17,259 bases of DNA from Thermoplasmata archaeon (GCA_030043505.1 JASHXN010000030.1:1-17259), one strand, 5' to 3'; counted from the first letter of the stretch, positions 6,410 through 13,870 are shown. Notes: generated by a model from the letters alone, not told the origin. Translations and numbers: made by a program.

Positions 6410-7567
6410 TCACGAGCTCAAGAGGGCGTCGGCGCCGCGGAGCACCGCCGCGACCTCGGGCCGTAGGATCTCGGTCGGGAGGTCCTCCCCGCGGACGAGG
6501 GCTTCGCGGACCCGGGTCTGGCTCGTGGCGACCCGCTCGGCGACGCCGTGCGGGCAGACCTTCTCGCTCGCCATCCAGCCGCAGCGGCGGCAGAAGAACG
6601 ACTCCCCGTACCGGAGCGGCGTGACCCCGACGTCGAAGGTGTCGAAGATCCGGTGGCAGGCGTACGGGTCGTAGAATTTCCCGACCCCGGCCTGGTCGCG
6701 GCCCACGATGTACTCGGCGCAGCCGTAGTTCTTCCGGACGATCGCCAGGAACAGTGCCGCCTTCGGCCCGGCGTACCGCATCGTGATCCCCAGCGGCCGA
6801 ACGATCACGCGGTTCGCAGGATAGTAGGCGCGGACCAGGGCGTCGTACGCGTCGAGGATCACCTCGGGGCGGTAGTCCCCCTTCTTCAGGCGGCCCACGA
6901 CCGGGTGCACGAGCAGCCCGTCGACCTCCTCGCGCTCCAGGGTCAGACGTTGCAGGTACTCGTGCGCGGTGTGCGGGGGGTTGCGGCATTGGTAGGCGGC
7001 GACCGTGCGCCATCCGAGCCGGCCGAACTCCGCGCGCAGCTCGGCGGGACCGGGCTCGGCCCGTCCCTGGACGGTGTCGAGGCGGCGGAGGAGCGTCACA
7101 GGTCCGCTCCACGCCCGGTCCCCGTGGCGCAGGACGTCCGCCACGTTCGGGTGGCTCGCATCGTCCGTCCCGTACGCCCCGCGGGCGATCGCGGTCCGGT
7201 CGAGCGTGAAGCTCTCCTCGATCCGGAGCATCGCGACCGCGCGGCCCTTCGAATCCATGAGCGCGACCTCGTCGCCCGACCGCAGCGCCTCCGCACTCGA
7301 GCCGGCCGGCACCGGGAAGTAGATCGGGATCGGCCAGGGAAGGTCCCCGGGGAGACGGCCCCGCCGGAGGACGGCGTCGATGCCGTCCGGGCCCTGGAAG
7401 CCGTCCAGAGGGCTGTAGGCTCCGAGCGCCAGCTTCTCCGCATCGTACAGCTGATCGATGAACGGCTCGACCTTCGGGAGCGCAGCGAGCTCCGCGTCCC
7501 GCCGGGCGCGCTCGGCGTCGGAGGCGATCCGGCCGACCAGCCGGCCTCCGTGGGGCTCGGGGATCAT
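6410..7567 (-). CDS. sat: Sulfate adenylyltransferase (ATP sulfurylase)
   Basis: Catalyses sulfate plus ATP to APS plus pyrophosphate, the entry step of sulfate activation; 385 residues, normal for a stand-alone Sat. The substrate motif reads QCRNPPHTAHEY (193-204), matching the family QTRNPxHxxHE except for Cys in place of Thr. The second motif is GRDQAGVG (289-296), where most members have GRDHAG. A Cys cluster, C326-x2-C329 with C338-P-H340, forms the zinc site known in many prokaryotic Sat proteins. The N-terminal part (about 1-160) is the PUA-like domain with GAYSPLDGF (49-57). The ATG at 7567 has a GGGAGG Shine-Dalgarno (7579-7584). It is the first gene of a sat-cysC operon, so the product is likely channelled to PAPS. 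The two motif substitutions may be lineage-typical rather than inactivating. Confidence 0.95.
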   Translation of the reverse strand: MIPEPHGGRLVGRIASDAERARRDAELAALPKVEPFIDQLYDAEKLALGAYSPLDGFQGPDGIDAVLRRGRLPGDLPWPIPIYFPVPAGSSAEALRSGDEVALMDSKGRAVAMLRIEESFTLDRTAIARGAYGTDDASHPNVADVLRHGDRAWSGPVTLLRRLDTVQGRAEPGPAELRAEFGRLGWRTVAAYQCRNPPHTAHEYLQRLTLEREEVDGLLVHPVVGRLKKGDYRPEVILDAYDALVRAYYPANRVIVRPLGITMRYAGPKAALFLAIVRKNYGCAEYIVGRDQAGVGKFYDPYACHRIFDTFDVGVTPLRYGESFFCRRCGWMASEKVCPHGVAERVATSQTRVREALVRGEDLPTEILRPEVAAVLRGADALLSS

Positions 7568-7762
7568 GGGCCGAGCTTCCTCCCGATGACCGGTCGAGCC
7601 GGCCGGCGGACGCTGGCGGACGACGTACGGCCGCTCGGCGCCCGGCGAAGGACCGCCATGACGACGCCGCTCATCGACGCGAGTATTTGGCAGGCGCGAC
7701 GGGGGCCGCCCTCGCCCCGCTCCGCGCGTCGGAACGGGAGCGCGCCCAGCGCCGCGAGGGAC
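7568..7762. other. Spacer upstream of sat, with promoter elements
   Basis: This gap separates the sat start from the end of the metal-transport operon. On the minus strand it holds CCAAATACTC (7681-7690), the only AT-rich element, which is a plausible TATA box with a start site near 7661. The Shine-Dalgarno GGGAGG at 7579-7584 sits 11 nt before the ATG. No terminator hairpin or small gene is evident. Confidence 0.35.
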
Positions 7763-8791
7763 CTAGGCCGTCCGCGTCTCCGAGGCCGGCGCGGAGGCCG
7801 GCTCGATCGGAAGGGCCAGCGGCGGAGCCCCGGCCGGGTGCATCGGCACGGCGCGCACGGGAGCTACCGGGGCGGAGGAGCGCGGCGAGATCGCTCCGGA
7901 GTTCACCGGGACGATCCGCGCCACCACGTAGATCAGGAACGCGATCGTGACGATGAAGAAGCTCGTCGGTTCGATCTCCCAGAAGGCGATGAAGCTGCCG
8001 GCCCACATGGCGAACAGGGCGATCGCAATGGAAACGACGATCGCGTGCCCGGGACGGCGCACGAGGCGCACCGCCGCGCCAGCCGGGGTCACGGCCAGCG
8101 CGAAGATCAGCAGCACGCCGATGACGGTCACGGCGATGGCGATGAACACCGCGAGCGAGAGCATGAAGATCAGGCCGAGCAGCATCGTGTGCATCCCCTT
8201 CGCCTCGGCGACCTCCTCGTCGAGCGACGCGAAAAGGAGCTGACGGTAGACGAGGCCCAACACCACCAAGACCGCGATCGCCGAGTACAGCGTCAGCCAG
8301 ACCTGCGCCGGACTGATCGCGTTGATGTCGCCGAACAGGATCGAGTACACTTCCGACGCGAAGCCGTGGTAGAAGGCGAGGAACATCAACCCGAGACCGA
8401 GCATGAACGCGAGGACCGTTCCGATCTCGACGTCCCGGTGGGCCGCCCGCTTCCCGAGCAGCGCGATGCCTCCTCCCGAGGCGCCCGTGAAGAGCAGCAG
8501 GCCCCAGAACGGGTTCACCGCGAACACGACCGCCGCGGCGGCGCCGGAGAAGCCGACATGCCCGAGCGCGTGCGCGGCGAACGACGAGCGGCGCAGGACG
8601 ACCAAGTAGCTGACGATCCCGGCGAGGATCGCGATGACCGTCCCCGCCTCGTACCCCTGCCGCATGAACGGGTAGAGCAACTCCTCGTGCAGGTCGGCCG
8701 GGAAGTTCCAGCTCCACCAGGTCCAGACAAGGTGGAACGGCCCCCAGCTCGACGCCCACCGTCCCGGAAGTCCCCCGACGGAACCGGTCAT
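7763..8791 (-). CDS. Metal (Zn/Mn/Fe-type) ABC transporter permease
   Basis: Membrane subunit of a ZnuB/TroC/MntB-family importer, 342 residues. After a hydrophilic start there are about eight hydrophobic segments spanning roughly residues 45-285. Family-typical sequence includes SYLVVLRRSSFAAHALGHVGFSG (61-83, the motif in which family members read R-x-x-x-A-H-x-x-S/G) and VTVIGVLLIFALAVTPAGAA towards the last segments. The C-terminal 45 residues are Pro/Ala-rich and probably a disordered cytoplasmic tail not usual in the family. The ATG at 8791 overlaps the stop of the ATPase gene in an ATGA, so translation is coupled. The transported metal cannot be told from the permease. Confidence 0.9.
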   Translation of the reverse strand: MTGSVGGLPGRWASSWGPFHLVWTWWSWNFPADLHEELLYPFMRQGYEAGTVIAILAGIVSYLVVLRRSSFAAHALGHVGFSGAAAAVVFAVNPFWGLLLFTGASGGGIALLGKRAAHRDVEIGTVLAFMLGLGLMFLAFYHGFASEVYSILFGDINAISPAQVWLTLYSAIAVLVVLGLVYRQLLFASLDEEVAEAKGMHTMLLGLIFMLSLAVFIAIAVTVIGVLLIFALAVTPAGAAVRLVRRPGHAIVVSIAIALFAMWAGSFIAFWEIEPTSFFIVTIAFLIYVVARIVPVNSGAISPRSSAPVAPVRAVPMHPAGAPPLALPIEPASAPASETRTA

Positions 8792-9672
8792 GCGTTCGGA
8801 TCCATGTGGGCGTCTTCCCCGCCCACGATGACGAGGTTGCCCCGGGAGTCGTGGAGGACCTCGACCGGGACGCCGTACAGCTCGGTGAGCCGTTCGGTCG
8901 TCAGCACCTCGTCCGGGGTACCGGTCGCGACGCGGCCGTTGGCGATGTAGATCACCTTGTCCAGGCAGCGGACGAGCGGGTTGATGTCGTGCGCCACGAG
9001 GAGCGTGGCGACGTTCCGCGTCTTCACGAGGCTGTGGACCAGCTCCACCAGCTCGGTCGCCCGGCGGATGTCCAGGTTCGCGAGAGGTTCGTCCATCAGC
9101 AACAGCTCGGGCCGCGCCGCGAGCGCTTCGGCCAGGAAGATCCGTTGGAGTTCGCCGCCGGACATCGCCCCGAGCGCCTTCTTCGAAAGCTCGAGCGCCC
9201 CGACGGCCCGCAGCGCCTCCTGGGTTTGCACTTCCTCGGAGCGGTACATCCCCCGGTAGAAGTTGGGGACGAACCGGTACCGGCGCGGCGGCGGGCCTCC
9301 CCCCGCGGGCTGGCCCGCCGGCACCGGCGGCGTCCGGAGGGTACGGAACCAGGGTCGAGAGCAAGCGAGCCCGAGCCGCACGAGCTGCGCCGCCTCGACG
9401 TTCGTGTCCCGGTCGACCAGGTGGGTCTGCGGGACGTAGCCGATGCTGGGGTTGCCGCGCCGCGGCGGCGCCGAGAAGACCTGGAGCGAGCCGCCGGCCG
9501 GCCGGATCAACCCGAGCAGCAGGCGGAACAGCGTCGTCTTGCCGGCCCCGTTCGGCCCGATGACGGCGACGAACTCTCCCCGCTGGACGTTGAACGTCGC
9601 GTCCCGCCAGACCGGTTGTCCCCGGTACTGGACGCTCAGGTGCTCCGCCCGAGCGACCTCCTGCGCCGGCAC
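8788..9672 (-). CDS. Metal ABC transporter ATP-binding protein (ZnuC-like)
   Basis: ATPase of the metal importer, 294 residues. Seen: Walker A GPNGAGKTT (39-47), Q-loop YVPQ (79-82), signature MSGGELQR (170-177), Walker B LLLMDEP (190-196) and His228 in the H-loop VAHDI. An insertion of about 40 residues (roughly 103-145), rich in Pro, Gly and Arg, sits in the helical subdomain between Q-loop and signature and makes this protein longer than the usual 240-260 residues. The GTG start at 9672 has the Shine-Dalgarno GAGGGGAA (9681-9688). It lies 37 nt after the binding-protein gene and overlaps the permease gene by 4 nt. Confidence 0.93.
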   Translation of the reverse strand: MPAQEVARAEHLSVQYRGQPVWRDATFNVQRGEFVAVIGPNGAGKTTLFRLLLGLIRPAGGSLQVFSAPPRRGNPSIGYVPQTHLVDRDTNVEAAQLVRLGLACSRPWFRTLRTPPVPAGQPAGGGPPPRRYRFVPNFYRGMYRSEEVQTQEALRAVGALELSKKALGAMSGGELQRIFLAEALAARPELLLMDEPLANLDIRRATELVELVHSLVKTRNVATLLVAHDINPLVRCLDKVIYIANGRVATGTPDEVLTTERLTELYGVPVEVLHDSRGNLVIVGGEDAHMDPNA

Positions 9673-9709
9673 GATCGCGGTTCCCCTCTGCGCGCGGGCC
9701 CGGCCGCCC

Positions 9710-10810
9710 TTAGCCGTTGCCCAGGGTCTGCGCGTTCAGCGCGACCCAGAGCGCCTGGTACTCCCCGCCCATCCAGGTCTGGAACGTCGTCGTCTTCGGG
9801 TCGGGGCCCTGCATCGTCTCGGTGACGCTGATCACCGTGACGTTGTTCGCCGCGGCGATCGACTTCATCTCCGTCGTGATCGGCGTCACCGTCTGGGCGT
9901 TGAACACCAGCACGCGGACGTGCCCGCTCTCCAGCTGGCACTGGAACTGCACGATCGACCGGTCGGGGGGGTCGTTCCCCTCGGCGACCGCCTCCATGAA
10001 CGCCGGGGGCGAGACCAGGTTCAGGCCCGTGGCGTTCGCCAGGTACACGAAGATGCTCTCGGTCGAGGCGACGACCGTGCCGGCGAAGTCGTGCCGGATG
10101 ATCCCGATCTCCGTGTACAGACTTTCGAGCGAAGCGGTGAGGTTGTCGTAGTTCGATTCGAAGTACGGCTGGAGCGACGGGGCGATCGCCGAGAGGTTGT
10201 CGTACATCCACGCGACGGTCTCGTTCACGTACGTCGGGTTGTACCAGAGGTGCGGGTTGCCGGTGACGATCCCGCCCGTGACCTTCACGCCGAGGCTGTC
10301 GCCGATGTTCAGCACGACCTGGCCGGGGACCTGGTCGGCCTGGACGTCGAGGGTCCCCCAGGAGTCGTAGCCGACGTTGTTGAGGATCACGTACTTCGCG
10401 TTCGCGATCGCCTTCTGCACGGTATCGTTCTGCTGGTACTCGTGCGGGTCGGTGTTCGGGTCGCTGATCACGCTGGTGACGTTGACGTGCGTCCCCCCGA
10501 TCTGCGCCACGAGGTTCCCCCAGAAGTTCTCGCCGGCGACGACGTTGATCACGTCCGACGACGCCGGGGTGCGGGGGGCTCCGGCCGCGGGCGGGGCGAG
10601 CTCGGCGGCCCCGGAGGAAAGGGCCCCAGGCGCCGGCAGCTCCGCCGCCGGGCTCGCGTCGGGGCTCGACGGTGGGGAGCTCGGCGTCGAGATCCCGGCG
10701 CACGGGTTGCTGGTGCCGAGGGCGAAGTGGTAGACGCCCCCCCAAACGCCGATCCCCGCGATCACGCACGCGGCGGCCACGCTCACGACGACCTTGCCCG
10801 CCGCCTTCAT
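9710..10810 (-). CDS. Metal-binding ABC transporter substrate-binding protein (ZnuA/TroA family)
   Basis: Extracytoplasmic receptor for a divalent metal, 366 residues. A hydrophobic N-terminal segment (about 7-30) is a signal or anchor, followed by a Ser/Pro/Ala-rich linker (about 40-85). The binding fold then starts at INVVAGENFWGNLVAQIGG (88-106). Likely ligands are His123 in DPHEY, His187 in NPHLWYNP, Glu251 in STESIF, and an acidic residue such as Glu331 in SVTETMQ. FMEAVAEGNDPP (271-282) and VLVFNAQTVTPITT (300-313) match the actinobacterial/archaeal branch of the family. No His-rich loop typical of ZnuA is present, so manganese or iron is as possible as zinc. It lies 100 nt after the regulator gene without a recognisable promoter of its own, so it is probably co-transcribed with it. 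No clear ribosome binding site precedes the ATG. Confidence 0.92.
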   Translation of the reverse strand: MKAAGKVVVSVAAACVIAGIGVWGGVYHFALGTSNPCAGISTPSSPPSSPDASPAAELPAPGALSSGAAELAPPAAGAPRTPASSDVINVVAGENFWGNLVAQIGGTHVNVTSVISDPNTDPHEYQQNDTVQKAIANAKYVILNNVGYDSWGTLDVQADQVPGQVVLNIGDSLGVKVTGGIVTGNPHLWYNPTYVNETVAWMYDNLSAIAPSLQPYFESNYDNLTASLESLYTEIGIIRHDFAGTVVASTESIFVYLANATGLNLVSPPAFMEAVAEGNDPPDRSIVQFQCQLESGHVRVLVFNAQTVTPITTEMKSIAAANNVTVISVTETMQGPDPKTTTFQTWMGGEYQALWVALNAQTLGNG

Positions 10811-10910
10811 GCTCGTTGCCGGGCGCGCGAAGACGCGCGAGAGGGCCGGGAGAAGGAAACTCGGCCGGGACGGCCCCTCGGCTCCGAGAGGGCGGGGAAG
10901 GCTGCGGCCC
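10811..10910. other. Spacer between regulator and metal-binding protein genes
   Basis: One hundred nt of uniformly GC-rich sequence with no TATA-like box on the minus strand and no palindrome resembling the one upstream of the regulator. This favours a single transcript across the regulator and transporter genes. Confidence 0.4.
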
Positions 10911-11348
10911 TCATCGGCGGTGGCCTCCGCCGGTCGGAGAGCAAGGAGCGATCGGGCGGCCGTGCGGGCAGACGGACGGATGACCTTCGGACTCGCAGAT
11001 CTCCTGGACCGTTCGGTGGCTCAGCGCCAGGTCGATCTCGAGGGCCGCGGCGTGAGTCGCATCGCGGGGCAGGCCGGCCCGCGCGAAGAGGCTCTCCGCG
11101 ACCCGGTGGTGCCGCAGGTACTCGTCGAGACAGTTCCGACCTCGCGGCGTGAGCCGGCTCTTCCCGCGAAACCGGACGACGAGCCCGTTCGTCTCGAGCG
11201 GTCCGAGCAACGCGAGCGCGGAGGGGGCGGTCACGCCGAGCCCTTGGGCGACCGCGTTCAAGGAGACCCCCGGACCCCCGAGGTCCCGGCGCGCCACGAA
11301 CCGCAACGCATCGACCTGCCGCCGCGTGAGCCGTTGGAGGGTCTCCAC
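10911..11348 (-). CDS. DtxR/MntR-family metal-responsive regulator with altered primary metal site
   Basis: A 145-residue DNA-binding protein with an N-terminal winged helix (about 10-70; recognition region around VTAPSALALLGPLETNG) and a DtxR dimerisation/metal domain ending in GHPSVCPHGRPI (122-133). It lacks the C-terminal SH3-like domain, like MntR. Ancillary-site ligands align: His81, Glu85, His99 (DtxR H79, E83, H98). The primary-site positions equivalent to DtxR C102, E105 and H106 are Leu103, Asp106 and Leu107, so the usual activating site is not conserved. It heads the operon with the metal transporter and probably represses it and itself. The GTG at 11348 is chosen because CATATATA lies 26 bp upstream. 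An ATG at 11381 (11 more residues) would put that TATA box inside the gene. Confidence 0.85.
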   Translation of the reverse strand: METLQRLTRRQVDALRFVARRDLGGPGVSLNAVAQGLGVTAPSALALLGPLETNGLVVRFRGKSRLTPRGRNCLDEYLRHHRVAESLFARAGLPRDATHAAALEIDLALSHRTVQEICESEGHPSVCPHGRPIAPCSPTGGGHRR

Positions 11349-11369
11349 GGACGGACGAGCGCCGGGCGA

Positions 11370-11377
11370 TATATATG
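11370..11377 (-). promoter_or_regulatory. TATA box of the DtxR-metal transporter operon
   Basis: The self-complementary ATATATAT (starting at T11370) is the strongest TATA element in the window. It is centred about 26 bp before the GTG at 11348, fitting a leaderless transcript. The palindrome at 11384-11396 lies immediately upstream, at the BRE position. Confidence 0.6.
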
Positions 11378-11383
11378 GCATAC

Positions 11384-11396
11384 CCTAATTTTTAGG
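11384..11396. promoter_or_regulatory. Palindrome, putative DtxR-family operator
   Basis: CCTAATTTTTAGG has perfect 5-bp arms around a 3-nt centre, and the match extends to TACC/GGTA if one base is looped out on the left. It sits between the promoters of the regulator and the divergent oxidoreductase. DtxR-type boxes are built from TTAGG/CCTAA elements, though in the consensus these arms are in the opposite order and farther apart. Autoregulation by the adjacent regulator is the natural reading. Confidence 0.45.
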
Positions 11397-11402
11397 TATA
11401 GC
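11395..11402 (+). promoter_or_regulatory. TATA-like box for the oxidoreductase gene
   Basis: Plus-strand GGTATAGC overlaps the right arm of the palindrome. A start site near 11425 would give a leader of about 47 nt before the ATG at 11472. The more upstream CTAATTTTTAG is an alternative box. Confidence 0.35.
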
Positions 11403-11457
11403 TGAAATTCATGGCGATCGCGCCGGAGCGGGGGTAATATGGGCGGGCGGCTCGAAC

Positions 11458-11465
11458 GGAGGGAG
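11458..11465 (+). promoter_or_regulatory. Shine-Dalgarno sequence deciding the oxidoreductase start
   Basis: GGAGGGAG lies 6 nt before the ATG at 11472 and supports that start over the ATG at 11439, which would place 11 non-conserved residues before the NADP-binding fold. Confidence 0.5.
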
Positions 11466-11471
11466 TCGGAG

Positions 11472-12122
11472 ATGACGGCGGAACGGCGGATCGGGATTGT
11501 CGGGAGCGGGGACGTCGCGAAAGCGCTCGGCCGAGGCTTGGTCGCGCACGGCTACCACGTGATGCTCGGGAGCCGAACGCCGGCGAAGCTGGAGGCCTGG
11601 CGCAACGAGGTGGGCGCCGGCGCCTCGACCGGAACCCCGACCGAAGCCGCCGGCTACGGGGCCGTGGTGATCCTCGCGACCCACGGAGCCGCCACCGAAG
11701 CGGTGGTGGAGTCGGTGGGCGCACCGGCGTTCGCCGGCAAGCTCGTCCTGGATGCCACGAATCCGTTGGACCTCTCGCACGGAATGCCGCCGGGCTTGCT
11801 CGTCGGGGTCACCGACTCGCTCGGGGAGCGGGTGCAACGGAAACTGCCCCAGGCGCACGTCGTCAAGTGCTTCAACACCGTGGGGAGCGGACGCATGGTC
11901 GATCCGAAATTCACGAGCGGCCCGGTCCGAATGTGGATCTGCGGCAACGACCCCGCCGCCAAGCGGGAGGCCGAGGCGCTCGTCCGGGAGCTCGGGTGGG
12001 CCGGGGTCCTCGATATCGGAGGGATCGACGGGGCCCGCTGGTTGGAGGCGTTGGTGCCCCTCTGGGTACGGGCGGGCCTCGTGCTCAACGCGTGGGACCA
12101 CGCGCTGCAGGCCGTCCGGTAG
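11472..12122 (+). CDS. NADPH-dependent F420 reductase-like oxidoreductase
   Basis: A 216-residue protein of the F420-dependent NADP reductase family (Pfam F420_oxidored). Residues 6-18 hold the dinucleotide-binding motif RIGIVGSGDVAKA right after the start, followed by LGSRTP (32-37), whose Ser-Arg typically reads the 2'-phosphate of NADP. Later come VVILATHGAATEAVV, LDATNPLD (93-100) and VVKCFNTVGS (130-139), all conserved in this family. It would pass hydride between NADPH and a deazaflavin or another small acceptor in the cytoplasm. Some members of this branch act on other substrates, so F420 use is not proven. It is divergent from the metal regulator and shares its promoter region, suggesting metal- or redox-linked control. 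Confidence 0.8.
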   Translation: MTAERRIGIVGSGDVAKALGRGLVAHGYHVMLGSRTPAKLEAWRNEVGAGASTGTPTEAAGYGAVVILATHGAATEAVVESVGAPAFAGKLVLDATNPLDLSHGMPPGLLVGVTDSLGERVQRKLPQAHVVKCFNTVGSGRMVDPKFTSGPVRMWICGNDPAAKREAEALVRELGWAGVLDIGGIDGARWLEALVPLWVRAGLVLNAWDHALQAVR

Positions 12123-12138
12123 GACCGGCCGCTCGCTG

Positions 12139-12897
12139 TCACTCGAACGAGATGTCCGTCCGGAGATAGGCCCGGACCGCGAGCACGAGCATGACGGCCA
12201 TCTCGGCGATCAGCAGCGCCATCTGGTAGACGTCCGTCCACGTACCGGTCCCGGCGTAGGCGCCGCGGACGGCGTCGGCGACGTACGTGAGCGGGTTGAG
12301 CTCGAAGAGCACGCGGAGGACGACCGGGAGCGCGGCGCTGGCGCCGTAGAAGACCGTGCTCGCGAAGTTGACGACGAAGATCAGCAGGATCTGGATGCTG
12401 TTGTAGGCGTTGTTCGACTTGACGAGCGCCGCGAGCAGCAGCATCAGCGAGCCGAAGAAGATCGACCCGACGACGATCGAGCCGAACATCTCGCCGAGCA
12501 CGAGCGGCTGGCTCGGGACGGCGTGGAGCATCGCCGTGGCGAGGCCCAGGATCACGGCGGCCCCGCCGAGCCCGAAGAGGATCGACGTCAGCATGATCCC
12601 GAGCAGGTACTCGAGCCGGGTGAACGGGCCGCTGAGGAGCTGCGCGAGCATGCCGTAGCGGCGGTCGGCCCAGAGGATGCTGCCGCCGACGGTCCCCGCC
12701 ATCACCGCCTGGAACGCCATGATACCGGGCGTGAGGAAGCGGAGATACGCCGAACCGCCCCCGAGCGTCGCCCCGAAGCCGAGGCCGAAGAAGATCAGGT
12801 ACATCGACGGCAGGCCGACGAGGATGACGAGCGAGCCCGGATCGGTGTTGACGAGGATGTTCCGGTAGATCAGGCGGACGAGGTTAGGTAGGGGCAT
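12139..12897 (-). CDS. ABC-2 type exporter permease (DrrB-like)
   Basis: Membrane subunit of an export ABC system, 252 residues with six hydrophobic segments in the ABC-2 arrangement. It starts with the amphipathic LVRLIYRNILVNTDPGS region, and FLTPGIMAFQAVM and LLSGPFTRLEYLLG are ABC-2 landmarks. The conserved LFELNPLTYVADAVRG motif lies near the C-terminus. Relatives export drugs, lipids or polysaccharide; the cargo here is unknown. Its ATG at 12897 lies inside the end of the ATPase gene (14-nt overlap), so the two are co-translated. No extra domains and no signal peptide are seen. Confidence 0.92.
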   Translation of the reverse strand: MPLPNLVRLIYRNILVNTDPGSLVILVGLPSMYLIFFGLGFGATLGGGSAYLRFLTPGIMAFQAVMAGTVGGSILWADRRYGMLAQLLSGPFTRLEYLLGIMLTSILFGLGGAAVILGLATAMLHAVPSQPLVLGEMFGSIVVGSIFFGSLMLLLAALVKSNNAYNSIQILLIFVVNFASTVFYGASAALPVVLRVLFELNPLTYVADAVRGAYAGTGTWTDVYQMALLIAEMAVMLVLAVRAYLRTDISFE

Positions 12898-13870
12898 CCG
12901 GTCCTCCGTTGTGACCGACCGACTGGAGGAAGACGTCCTCCAGCGTGTTCTTGCGCACGTTCAGCCACTCCAGCGGGACCCCGGAGGCGGACGACGCTTC
13001 GACGATCCGGGTCAGCGCCCCCTTCGGGTCGTCCGTCAGGATCACCGCCGAACGGCCGGTGACCGTCAGCGTCGAGGTCGAGCCCAGGGCCTTCGTGAGC
13101 CCCCCGAAGAATCGCTCGGCGTCGCCGTCCCCGACCGAGAGGTCGATCGTCTTCTTTCCGCCGTACAGGCGCTTCAGGTTCTCCAGCGTGTCCAGCATGA
13201 GGAGACGGCCGTGGTCGATCACAGCGATCCGGTCGCACAGGTAGTCGGCCTCCTCGAGGTTGTGCGTGGTGAAGACGACCGTGAGGCCTCGGCGCGCCGC
13301 GGCGCGGACGGAGTCGAGCAACTCGCGCCGCATGATCACGTCCAGGCCGACCGTGGGTTCGTCCAGGAAGAGGACGTCCATGTCGTGCATGAACTCCCGG
13401 GCGACCTGGACGCGTCGCTTCTGCCCGCCGGAGAGGTCCCACGCGCGCTGCTTGCGGGCGCCCGCGAGGTCGAAGCGGGTCAACAGCTCCTCGCGCCGTC
13501 GCGCGCGCTCCTCCGGAGGGACCCCCCAGAGCATCCCGTAGACGTCGAGGTTCCCCTGCACGGTCGTGAAGTCGAACGACTCGGCCTGCTGCACGACCCC
13601 GATCCGTTCCCGGATCCGACGCCCGTCGCGCGCGGGGTCGAGCCCGAGGATCCTCAGCGTCCCCGACGTCGGCTGGATGAGCGTCGTCATCGCCTTGATC
13701 AACGTCGACTTCCCGGCCCCGTTCCGACCGAGGAGGCCGAAGACCTCCCCGCGCCGCACCGTGAAGCTGATCCCGTCGAGGGCCTGCCGCTTGCCGTCGT
13801 ACGAATGGCGAAGGTCCCGCGCGTCGACCACGACGTCCGCTTCGGCCGCCGGCAGCGCCGCTCCGCTCAC
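12884..13870 (-). CDS. ABC-2 exporter ATP-binding protein (DrrA-like)
   Basis: ATPase partner of the adjacent ABC-2 permease; 328 residues from the chosen GTG, the usual DrrA length. Motifs: Walker A GRNGAGKST (48-56), Q-loop VVQQAESFD (92-100), signature LSGGQKRR (146-153), Walker B VLFLDEP (166-172) followed by TVGLD, and His203 in TTHNLEEAD. A C-terminal domain of about 85 residues ends in NVRKNTLEDVFLQ, the DrrA-type tail. An upstream GTG at 13924 would add 18 residues but would swallow the TATA-like CTTAAG at 13895-13902, 28 bp before GTG 13870, so the shorter form is preferred. It is divergent from the Nudix-like gene. Confidence 0.92.
   Translation of the reverse strand: MSGAALPAAEADVVVDARDLRHSYDGKRQALDGISFTVRRGEVFGLLGRNGAGKSTLIKAMTTLIQPTSGTLRILGLDPARDGRRIRERIGVVQQAESFDFTTVQGNLDVYGMLWGVPPEERARRREELLTRFDLAGARKQRAWDLSGGQKRRVQVAREFMHDMDVLFLDEPTVGLDVIMRRELLDSVRAAARRGLTVVFTTHNLEEADYLCDRIAVIDHGRLLMLDTLENLKRLYGGKKTIDLSVGDGDAERFFGGLTKALGSTSTLTVTGRSAVILTDDPKGALTRIVEASSASGVPLEWLNVRKNTLEDVFLQSVGHNGGPDAPT

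Noticed and set aside
6548..8950. 800-codon plus-strand frame opposite sat and the metal permease
   Set aside because: Antisense shadow caused by high GC; the composition is Arg/Glu/Asp/His-rich and the minus strand carries recognisable enzymes.
7763..9364. Apparent 533-residue form of the metal permease with a long N-terminal extension
   Set aside because: The first ~190 residues are an out-of-frame reading of the ATPase gene; the ATG at 8791 overlapping the ATPase stop is the natural start.
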